Assembly (NCBI GenBank): GCA_028826165.1
Contig: JAPDFW010000065.1
Span: forward strand, 434,001-498,000
DNA from: Anaeramoeba ignava
Taxonomy: Eukaryota > Metamonada > Anaeramoebidae
Reading direction: 5' to 3'
DNA: 64,000 nt
Part shown: piece after piece, positions 54,749 through 64,000 of the stretch
How positions within the stretch are numbered: the first letter of the stretch is position 1
How the letters are laid out: each line of letters begins with the position of its first letter
The notes under the pieces: model-generated
Seen by the model: only the letters and a program-made list of their open reading frames with translations
Databases searched by the model: none
What the model was told of the DNA's origin: nothing
Program-made: the position numbers and the translations under genes

Positions 54749-57700
54749 ATGAATTATAGAATTCCTTCTTTTTCTTCTTCTTTAGGAATTTTTAAAAAAA
54801 TTTTAATTGCAAATCGGTTTGATTTTAGTTTTAAATTTTAAATTAATTTTTAAAAAGAATATTTTTGTAAAAAGTCAATTAATTTCGAAATTTTATTTTT
54901 TTTTAGTGGAGAAATTGCTTGTAGTATTATTAATACAGCAAAAAAAATGAAAATAAAAACAGTTGCAATTCATTCCCCAATTGAATATAATTCACTTCAT
55001 GTTAAACTTGCTGATGAATCAATAAATATTGTAAATCAAATTTCAATTGAAATTTCAAAATTAAATTAAAATGGAATTAAAATTGAAATTAAAATGAAAT
55101 TAAAATTAAATTAAAATTAAAATAAAATTAAAATGAAATTAAAATTAAATTAAAATTAAATTAAAATGAAATTAAAATGAAATTAAAATGAAATTAAAAT
55201 TAAAATTAAAATGAAATTAAAATGAAATTAAAATGAAATTAAAATTAAATTAAAATTAAATTAAAATGAAATTAAAATGAAATTAAAATTAAATTAAAAT
55301 GAAATTAAAATGAAATTAAAATGAAATTAAAATTAAATTTAAAATGAAATTAAAATGAAATTAAAATCAAATTAAAATTAAATTAAAATAAAATTAAATT
55401 AAAATGAAATTAAAATTAAAATGAAATTAAAATTAAAATGAAATTAAAATGAAATTAAAATGAAATTAAAATGAAATTAAAATGAAATTAAAATGAAATT
55501 AAAATGAAATTAAAATGAAATCAAAATGAAATTAAAATGAAATTAAAATGAAATTAAAATGAAATTAAAATGAAATTAAAATGAAATTAAAATGAAATTA
55601 AAATGAAATCAAAATGAAATTAAAATGAAATTAAAATGAAATTGAAAAATGAAATTAAAATTAAAAATGTAAAAATTGAAATAAAAAAATTAAAATGAAA
55701 ATAAAAATGAAATTAAAATGAAATTAAAATGAAATTAAAATGAAATTAAAATTGAAATTAAAATGAAATTAAAATGAAATTAAAATGAAATTAAAATGAA
55801 ATTAAAATGAAATTAAAATGAAATTAAAATGAAATTAAAATGAAATCAAAATGAAATTAAAATGAAATTAAAATGAAATTAAAATGAAATTAAAATGAAA
55901 TAAAAATGAAATTAAAAAATTAAAAATGAAATTAAATAAAATTAAAATTAAAATGAAATTAAAATGAAATTAAAATGAAATTAAAATGAAATTAAAATGA
56001 AATTAAAATGAAATTAAAATGAAATTAAAATGAAATTAAAATGAAATTAAAATTAAATTAAAATTAAATTAAAATGAAATTAAAATGAAATTAAAATTAA
56101 ATTAAAATGAAATTAAAATGAAATTAAAATGAAATTAAAATTAAAATTAAAATGAAATTAAAATGAAATTAAAAATTAAAAAAATTAAAAATTAAAATTG
56201 AAATTAAAAATTAAATTAAAATGAAATTAAAATGAAATTAAAATGAAATTAAAATGAAATTAAAATCAAATAAATGAAATTAAAATGAAATCAAAATGAA
56301 ATTAAAATGAAATCAAAATGAAATTAAAATGAAATTAAAATGAAATTAAAATGAAATTAAAATGAAATTAAAATGAAATTAAAATTAAATTAAAATTAAA
56401 TTAAAATGAAATTAAAATGAAATTAAAATGAAATTAAAATGAAATTAAAATGAAAATAAAATTAAAATTAAAAATGAAATTAAAATAAAATTCTAGGAAT
56501 TAAAATTGAAATGAAATTGAAATTAAAAAAAATTAAAATTAAAATTAAAATGAAATTAAAAATGAAATTAAAATGAAATTAAAATGAAATTAAAATGAAA
56601 TTAAAATGAAATTAAAATGAAATTAAAATGGAATTAAAATGAAATTAAAATTAAATTAAAATGGAATTAAAATGAAATTAAAATGGAATTAAAATGGAAT
56701 TAAAATGAAATTAAAATGAAATTAAAATGAAATTAAAATGAAATTAAAATTAAATTAAAATGAAATTAAAATGAAATCAAAATTAAATTAAAATTAAATT
56801 GAAATTAAAATTAAATTAAAATTAAATTAAAATGAAATTAAAATGAAATTAAAATGAAATTAAAATTAAAATTAAAATGGAATTAAAATGGAATTAAAAT
56901 TAAATTAAAATGAAATTAAAATGAAATTAAAATTGAATTGAAATTAAAATTAAAATGAAATTAAAATTAAATTAAATTGGAATTAAAATGAAATTAAAAT
57001 TAAATTAAAATGAAATTAAAAATTAAAATCAAAATTAAAATTAATATCAAAATGAAAATGAAATTAATATTAATATTAAAAATAAATTCAGGATTCTTAT
57101 GATCCAAAAAGTAGTTATATGGATATAAACAAAATTATACAAGCTGCTAAGAAAACAGGCGTTCAAGCAATTCATCCAGGATATGGATTTTGGAGTGAAG
57201 ATCCTGAATATGCACAAGAAGTTTTAAATAATGGATTTGCTTTTATTGGACCAAATACTAAAGCAATGTCAATAATATCATCTAAAAGTCAATCAAAACA
57301 ATTTGCTCAAAAATTGAAAATTAATTTTGTTCCTGGAAATTTGGAAAATATAACATCAGTTGAACAAACTGTTAATTTTGGTACAAATTCATCTTCAAAA
57401 TGATCAAAATAAAAATTATCAAATTGGATAATTTATTCTCTTTTTTTTTTTTTGGAAAAGCAAATCAAATTGGATTTCCTATTATGATGAAATGTAAAAA
57501 TAGACAAGGAAGCATTTTTCATGTTGCAAGAAATGAAGATGAAGTTTATTCATCTTTTCCTTTAATTCAAGACGAATTAAACAGTGTTTTTGGAAATTGT
57601 GAATTAGTTGTTGAGAAATTAATTGAAGACACACACCACATTTCTATTCAAATTATCGGTGATAATTATGGGAATGTTGTTTATTTAAATGATTGTGATT

Positions 57701-59201
57701 GTTCGATTCAAAGAAGAAACGGTAAATTTGTTGAAGAATCACCTGCTTTTGTTCTTGATGAATCAACAAGAAGAAAACTTGGATTTGAATCTGTTTTATT
57801 AGCAAAGGCATTAAATTATAATTCAGCAGGTAAAATTAATTTTGAACTAGCAAAAAAAAATAGGAATAATTTTGGACAGGCAAAATATATATAAATAATA
57901 AAAATTTCTTTCTTTCTTTTCTTTTTTTTTTTTTGATTTTTAAGGAACTTGTGAATTTTTATTTAATTCAAAAACTAAAGAAACAATGTTTTTGGAAATG
58001 AACCCAAGAATTCCTGTTGAGAATAATTTAACTAAATTTACAACAGGAATTGATCTTATTGAGTTAATGATTCGGATTTCAGCTGGAGAAAAATTACCAT
58101 TTAATCAATCACAAATTAAATTAAATGGATGTGCTTCTGAGGTTAGAATTTATGCCGAAGGTAATGATTTTATTTTTGTCTGTTTCTGTTCTTTTTGATC
58201 AATTTATTATTCTCTTTTTTTTTTTTAAAGATCCTCAAAAAGGTTTTCTTCCTTCAATTGGGACAATTATCAAATATAGTGAACCAGATCCTCGAAATAA
58301 ATACCTATTTTGCCAATCAGGAGTTGTAGAAGGAGATGAAATTACAACACATTATGATCCACTTTTGTCGATTTTAGTGACTTTTGGAAAAACAAGAACT
58401 TCAGCTTTAAAAGAAATGAAAATAGCACTTGAAGATTACGTGATTGAAGGAGTGAATCAGAATATTTCTTTTCTTCGAGCTCTTTTGGATCAAAAGGATT
58501 ACAATTCAGGCAATTTCTCAACACAATATATTGAAAAATATTGGCCAGAGGGTTTTAAAGGTGTTGAACTGAAAGAAGAATCAAGTATTCATTTAGTTGC
58601 TTCTTCTGTTGTTATTGATACAATAAGAAAATTAAGAGATTATACAATAAGTGGGAATTTGGAACCATCCAATTTTCGAAATGAGGAGATTGTGGTTCAA
58701 TTAATGAACAAGGAATATTCGTGCTTTGTTCTTGATTTTTCTGATAACGCTTTTGTTGTTGAGATTGATAAGAAAATCATTTACGTTGATGATGTTGATT
58801 GGACTGTTGACGGATATTTATTCAAAGCTTTTGTTGATGGAATTCCTGTAACTGTTCAAGTTGTAGAAAGTTTAACTCATGGTTATATTATTAGATATAT
58901 TGGAACAAAATTTCAAATTTTGGTTGGATCAAAAAGAATGTTTGAATTATTGAAATGGATGCCTCAAAAAAAAGAGATTGACCAACTCAAATTTATTGCT
59001 GCTCCAATGGCTGGTAAAATTTATTCAATGACTCAAAAAAAAAGTGGAGATTCTGTTCATAAAGGTGAAGAATTGTTTGTTATTGAAGCAATGAAAATGC
59101 AGAATAGATTAGTTGCTAAAAATTATTCAACAATAAAATCAATTTTTAAAGAAACAGGAGATAAAGTTTCAGTTGATGAAATTTTAATTGAATTTTATTA
59201 A
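54749..59201 (+). CDS. PCCA: Propionyl-CoA carboxylase alpha chain, biotin carboxylase part with altered ATP loop
   Basis: Exons 54749-54816, 54907-55030, 57092-57380, 57461-57829, 57945-58160 and 58231-59201 join in frame to 678 residues. Order: short N-terminus [15 protein letters not shown] (possible targeting), [65 protein letters not shown], the PCC-specific middle, and the biotin domain with EAMKMQN (Lys is the biotin site). EAMKMQN and overall length fit PCCA better than MCC or acetyl-CoA carboxylase. PCC converts propionyl-CoA to methylmalonyl-CoA, or runs in reverse during propionate fermentation. The usual GGGG-K-G ATP loop reads [10 protein letters not shown] here, and VEHPVTE reads VENNLTK. 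Intron 2 is a 2-kb repeat. Confidence 0.85.
55060..57060 (+). repeat. 2-kb AAAATGAAATT array in PCCA intron 2
   Basis: An 11-bp unit (AAAATGAAATT, with AAAATTAAATT variants) repeats for about 2 kb between donor ATT/GTAAAT at 55030/55031 and acceptor TTCAG/GATTC at 57091/57092. It is the longest array here and is purine-rich on the coding strand. Confidence 0.9.
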
Positions 59202-59319
59202 AGAAAAAGAAAAAGAAAAAGAAAACATTTTTCTTTTCGTTTCACAATAGTTTTAATAAAAATAATAAAATTCTTTTTTTTTAAAACTTTAATTTGATTT
59301 TTGATTTTTGATTTTTGAT

Positions 59320-62300
59320 TCATCTTTTTCTGAAAAGAATTCTTCTTTGATGAATATATTCTAATTCTTCTCTTTGTAACATAATTTGAATTGCTTTTCT
59401 AACTGCAAATTCTTTATTTCCTGATTGAACCAAAATTTCAATCATTTTCTTTTCAGGAAATGAAGAACCAATTGCTAATCTTCTTCTAATAGAGTTTTCT
59501 ATTTGGTCAATTTGCTTAATCATTTTCTTAGTTAAAACACCTTCGCCAGACATATTTGTTGAATTTGCAGCATCCAAAGAAGAAACTTTGAAAATACGAA
59601 CAGCTTCTTCAACATGAGATTCATTTGCAATTGGAGAAAGTGACATTTTAGCAAGAGCTTCAGCCATTCTAATTATCCCTTCAAGTTGGCGAACAGTAAT
59701 CGGAATAGCGCCGCTTTGTCCATATTGGTCTTTCATTTTGGCTTGAGAACGAATAGAGATGTAATGATTCTTTAGCAATTCGCTCGCTTTATTTGATAGT
59801 TTTGGATAGCATGTTGATCTGCAGAAACTAATGTATCTTTTCAGAATTTTGGGATCAATTTCTGACTGTGGATCCTTTGTATTTTTGCTCATATGCATCC
59901 TTAGAATATGCTTTGCAATGGCTTGATCTCTCTTTTCATTCTTGATATCTTTTATTATGAAGATCAAATCAAATCGAGAAAGAATACTCATTTGGAAATC
60001 AATATTTTCAAATGGTGATTTCAGATCATCATATCGACCAAAAACAGGGTTTGCTGCCGCTAAAACAGCTGTTCTTGCATTGAGAACGGCGGTTATTCCT
60101 GCCTTGGATATAGAGATTGTTTGCTGTTCCATTGGCTCATGAATTGCCACTCGATCATTTTCATTCATCTTGTCAAATTCATCAATGCAAACAACTCCAT
60201 CATCAGCAAGAACCATTGCTCCTCCTTCAAGATAGAATTCTCGGCTTGTTGGATCTCTGTTCACTGATGCTGTTAGCCCAACTGCTGAATTGTGAACAAA
60301 AATCATGTTGCTTAACATGAACGTCTCGTTTTCAACACTGAAATCATAAACTTGATTTTGCTTCTTTTTTTCCTTGTTTTTCTTCCTTTTAATTTCAACA
60401 ACTTCATCAAAATCAATCTCAAATCCATCTTTTTGATTTATTTCTTCTCCTTCTTCTTTTTCTTTTGAATCCAAATTTAAATTGTTCAAAATTCCACAAA
60501 ATTTCACAAAATCTTTTTTAATTATTTTGAGCCCATTTTCTTCAGTTTCATCATCAAAACTGTTTTTAGTTTTGATATCAAACCGAGAAAGAATTATTTG
60601 AATCTGATTATGAAATATACTTGGTGTATTTTCTGTTGAAATGAAAAACTTCTTTTCTTGATTTGAATCATTAATAACAAAATTATTTGCTTGATACATT
60701 GAAGTGATCAACCCTTCTAAAAATATTTTTTGACTTAGAATCAAATCTCCGTTGAGTTGAAATGGTTCCTTAATAATAGAATTCTTGAATAATTGGATTA
60801 AATTATTATCAAATATATTGATTTGAAAAAATTTCTTATTGATTTGATTATTTTCAATAATTTGAATATTTTCGAGATTGAAATTGGAACTCAAAATATT
60901 TTTGATTTTCTGAATGAAATGAATGTTTTTGTTTTTAAATATGAGCTTGGGCTGATTTTGTGAATAAAGTTTTTGAATAACTAAATTTTCAGAATCATTC
61001 AAAACAGTGGAAATAAATGAACCAATTAAATAACCAAAATCCTTATTCAAATTATAATTGAAAAATTGCTTTTTCGTTTTTTTAAACGGAATTTGTAATT
61101 TTTTCAGAATTGGAAGTAAAGTTCCAATTTGAATATCACTTCCTTTAATTGGCACAAGAATATTTTGTGCATTTTCTTGCTTTTTTTGTGTAAGTAATGA
61201 ATGATCTTTTGTTACAACAAATTTTTTGCCTAATTTTGTTTTGATTTGCAATAATTCTTCTTTTGGTTGATGACGCAATACATAATGAACTTTTTTAAAT
61301 TTAACTTGGTAATTTAATTGGTTAACTGCCAAAACTTTGAGGTTATCAAAGGGTTTAATTTGGATTGATTGATTTTGGTTTTTTTTGTTATTGTTAATAT
61401 ATTGGGAGTATTTTTTAATTTGTTCATCAATGATATTTCCTATTGAATCAAATTTTATTTTTCCATTTATTTTAACAATAACTGGTTCTTTATGATGAAC
61501 TGAAGATCCTTTTCCAGATGCATAAACACCAACAGGAGCAACAGCTTTTTTTTTTTTAAATTTAAATTTTGATTTTAATTTTAAATTTTGATTTTAATTT
61601 TAATTTTAATTTTAATTCTGATTTTAATTTTAATTTTGATTTTAATTTTAATTTTGATTTTGATTTTGATTTTGATTTTGATTTTGATTTTGATTTTGAT
61701 TTTGATTTTGATTTTAATATGAATTTTGATTTTAATTTTAAATTGAATTTTGATTTTAATTTTAAATTTTAATTTTGATTTTAATTTTAAATTTGATTTT
61801 AATTTTGATTTTAATTTTGAATTTTAATTTTGATTTTGATTTTAATTTTAAATTTGATTTTAAATTTTAATTTGAATTTTAAATTTTAATTTTAATTTTG
61901 ATTTTAATTTTAATTTTAATTTTGATTTTGATTTTGATTTTAATTTTAATTTTAATTTTGATTTTAATTTTAATTTTGATTTTAAATTGAATTTTTACCT
62001 TCAATAAATTTCAAAAACTGACTCTTTGATGTGGATGGATCTCCAAGTAATAAAACATTGATCTCACCTCTCAACCTCATTTTATCAAATAACTTTTTAC
62101 GAACACCACCAAATAACTGAATAGCTAAAGCCTTTTTGATATCAGAATAACCATAAATAGCAGGAGCAATACTTTTTGAAATAAAATCATAAACATTTGG
62201 TAATTTAGCAATTTGTCGAAATTTCTCCTCTTCTTCTTGGGTAAATTTGGAAGTTGTTCTTCCTTGACCTTCAAGATCTACTTCAATTCCAATAACTCTA

Positions 62301-63274
62301 ATAAAAGGAGTTTTGACAGCTATAGATTTTTTGGCATCTGACTGGAAAATTGAGAAAATACCAGTTACTGCAATACGTGTGCCAGGTGAGACTTTTTCAA
62401 CAAGATATCTATCAAGATAAAGAAGAACATGTCTGGGAATTTCGCCTGTCGGAATATTCTCAGGGGTCTCTTGAAGCTTCATCAATTGGCGGTCGATAAA
62501 CTTGCATTTATCAGGTAAAATCACATAAGGATCTAAAGGACATTCCACATTTTGTTGAGCGCCGATTCCTGATTGTCTCCCGCATGTTCTGGGCAAGATC
62601 AACTTGTTTCCGTTTTCTGTTTCCGATCGGATCCATATTTTATGACCGCAATTACGGCATTGGCAAACAAGTATTCGTGCTTTTGCTTGATTTGGTGTTG
62701 CTGAAACAACAATTCCTGAAATGCGAACTATTTTTGATATCAAATCGGAATTTAAGTTCCGAATTTCCTTTCTTTTCCCTCCTCCTGTTAATAAAATCTG
62801 GATCTCATTCAAATCAGGCAAAACTAATTCATCTTGATTTTCATTTTCAATATCTAATTGTGTATTTTTTGGATCGGCAAAAAAATCCGATTCAAAAGCT
62901 AAACTTTGATCTTGTTCTTCTTGTGTTTGTTGATTATTTTGCGTCGTTTTTTTCTGTTCTGTTGTTAGTAAGGATAAACATTCAAATGCTGATGATTCAA
63001 ATAGTTTTAAAACTCGATTTGGATTTTGCATTAATTCGTTTAATAAATTTTCATCAAATACTCCAATGTCTTCTAAAGAAATATTGAGATAATATTGTTT
63101 TAAATGAAAATTGTGAAGAAGTTGATCTCGATAAATGTAAGAATTTTGTTTTCGGAATTTTCTTATGAATTGAATAAAATTTTGTTTTATATTAATTGTT
63201 TTTCTTTGAATTTCATCATTTGTAGTTAAACCTTGATTACTAATAAAAACTGAACCAGTATCAAAACCACTCAT
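59320..63274 (-). CDS. MCM5: MCM5 replicative helicase subunit, interrupted by an intein
   Basis: MCM5 is one of six subunits of the eukaryotic MCM2-7 replicative helicase. Two exons (61999-63274 and 59320-61544) join in frame to 1166 residues, or 761 once a 405-residue intein is removed, close to normal MCM5. Motifs: N-terminus MSGFDTGSVF as in animal MCM5; zinc-finger-like cysteines (CQCRNC, CGRQSG, CPLDP); Walker A GDPSTSKSQ; Walker B VVCIDEFDKM; arginine finger SRFD; C-terminal winged helix. The TLxxPDKCKFIDRQ, PTGEIPRH and ISKSIAPAIYG stretches also match MCM5. The intein sits in the conserved YASGKGS/SAVGLTASV junction. Exon 2 is preceded by a repeat-filled intron. The protein can work only if the intein splices itself out. 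Confidence 0.93.
60289..61503 (-). other. 405-residue intein in MCM5
   Basis: The insert lies exactly between GKGS and SAVGLTASV of the MCM ATPase. It begins with Ser (SVHHKEPVIVKINGKI, block A), has the block B motif FVVTKDHSLL with T-x-x-H, and ends with blocks F and G: VYDFSVENETFMLSN and MIFVHN. The penultimate His, last Asn and +1 Ser are the residues needed for splicing. Two weak LAGLIDADG-like helices are seen: FGYLIGSFISTVLND and FLEGLITSMYQANN. Both lack the catalytic Asp at position 8 (Thr and Met instead), so the homing endonuclease is predicted inactive. Base composition matches the host gene, so the insertion is not very recent or has ameliorated. Confidence 0.88.
61560..61985 (-). 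repeat. ATTTTG/ATTTTA hexamer array in the MCM5 intron
   Basis: The MCM5 intron (61545-61998) is nearly all hexamer repeat. The donor GAAG/GTAAAA and the acceptor AAAAAAAG/CTGTT lie directly at its edges. It sits between Walker A and the intein insertion site. Confidence 0.88.
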
Positions 63275-63449
63275 TTTTATTATAAAAATTTTTAAAAAAA
63301 AAAAAGAAAAAAAATGATTTAACGAATCAAATTAAAAAAAATAAAAATAAAAATTTTATTAACGGTTCTTTTTATTAATTTTTAATTTTGAATTTTGAAT
63401 TTTGAATTTTGAAAAATTAAAATTAAAATTTTCTTCTTTTTCTTCTTTC
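63275..63449 (-). promoter_or_regulatory. MCM5 promoter spacer
   Basis: 175 bp between the transaldolase stop and the MCM5 start on the minus strand. It includes TCATTTTTTTTCTTTTTTTT about 40 nt before the ATG, the recurrent motif. Confidence 0.4.
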
Positions 63450-64000
63450 TTAATTTTTCATTAATTCTTTAATCATATTTTCTAAATCAACTGTGTTTTG
63501 TGAAAAAACTCGAATTCCTTCTTCTAACTATTATAAATTAAAATTAAATAAGTAAAAAAAAAGTGGAACAAACAAACAAACAAAAAAAATTTATTTTTCT
63601 TACTTTTTCTGTTGCCATTTGATCTTTTTCAAGCATTTCTCTAAATGTTTTTTCATTCATTTCAACCTTTTTAATATCCATTTGTTTTGTTTTTTCAATA
63701 TCTAATTTTTTTTCGATTGTATCAAAATTATTTTTTAATTCAGCAAGTAAACCTGGAGAAATAGTTAATAAATCACAACCAGCTAATTGGATAATTTCAC
63801 CTAAAAATATTTAAAATTAAATCAAATTAAATATTTAAAATTAAATTAAATATTTAAAATTAAATCAAATATTTAAAATTAAATCAAATATTTAAAATTA
63901 AATTAAATATTTAAAATTAAATAAAATATTTAAAATTAAACCAAATATTTAAAATTAAATCATTTAAAATATTTGAATATTTTTTTAAATTTTTACCAAT
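63450..64000 (-). CDS. TALDO1: Transaldolase, 3' part
   Basis: Exons 63450-63527 and 63604-63800 are clear, and 4 nt of the preceding exon lie at 63997-64000 before donor GTAAAA. The protein end reads GEIIQLAGCDLLTISPGLLA, then DIKKVEMNEKTFREMLEKD, QMATEK and LEEGIRVFSQNTVDLENMIK. This matches class I transaldolase C-termini (AGCDFLTISPKLL, DEKSFRWLHNEDQMAVEKL). It exchanges dihydroxyacetone units in the non-oxidative pentose phosphate pathway in the cytosol. The active-site Lys lies upstream, outside the window. The gene is partial only because of the window edge. Confidence 0.88.
63803..63990 (-). repeat. AATATTTAAAATTAAAT repeat in a transaldolase intron
   Basis: About ten units of TATTTAAAATTAAATCAAA-type sequence fill the intron between the last full exon and the 4 nt of exon visible at the window edge. 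Confidence 0.8.

Noticed and set aside
54897-57100. End of a short gene at the stop after ISIEISKLN (about 55068)
   Set aside because: The donor GTAAAT at 55031 joins exactly to the conserved biotin carboxylase continuation at 57092.
61320-61332. Reading the second MCM5 exon as a separate gene starting at MAVNQLNY
   Set aside because: The frame is open upstream to the splice acceptor at 61545 and the join restores the MCM ATPase and intein block A.
1-64000. tRNA, rRNA or viral genes
   Set aside because: No cloverleaf-like or rRNA segments and no capsid, integrase or reverse transcriptase motifs were seen by eye; a covariance-model scan would be decisive.

Overview
The window is nuclear DNA of a very AT-rich, intron-bearing, anaerobic protist. 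Evidence: spliceosomal GT-AG introns in most genes; eukaryote-only proteins (RFC2, MCM5, RAB6, URB2, F-box, PARP, penta-EF-hand); a single-chain pyruvate:ferredoxin oxidoreductase (PFO) with a basic N-terminal extension; and a biotin-dependent propionyl-CoA carboxylase alpha chain. The expanded RCC1-BTB and BTB-TLDc families, Asn/Gln/Glu-rich tracts and PFO recall anaerobic amoebae such as Anaeramoeba. That name is inference, not proof.

Layout. 0-3.5 kb: end of an SBDS-like gene and complete RFC2 (both minus). 3.5-19.4 kb: a duplicated accessory block with four RCC1-BTB genes (plus; two intact, two frameshifted) and two BTB-BACK-TLDc genes (minus; one broken by a 22-bp duplication). The TLDc genes carry long introns built of serial splice-ready units separated by exactly 3 nt. 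19.5-31 kb: F-box/TMEM185-like gene, penta-EF-hand gene, and PFO with a TIR element in an intron. 31-44.8 kb: URB2-like, RAB6-like, PARP6/8-like and coiled-coil genes. 44.9-52 kb: two more RCC1-BTB copies (both broken) and an ankyrin-BTB gene, packed with 35-41 bp spacers. 52-64 kb: RRM/CCCH gene, PCCA, MCM5 interrupted by an intein, and the 3' end of transaldolase.

Two features run through the window. First, most large simple-sequence arrays lie inside introns (up to about 2 kb), while many gene spacers are only tens of bases. Second, T-rich TCATTTTTT motifs lie just upstream of most start codons. PFO and PCCA fit a hydrogenosome-type metabolism (pyruvate to acetyl-CoA; propionyl/methylmalonyl-CoA interconversion). 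RFC2 and MCM5 are replication genes; SBDS and URB2 act in ribosome assembly.

The strongest candidates for something undescribed are the 405-residue intein in nuclear MCM5 and the 3-nt-spaced serial intron arrays in the TLDc genes. Several one- or two-base frame breaks fall in homopolymers, so sequencing or assembly error must be excluded before calling those genes dead.
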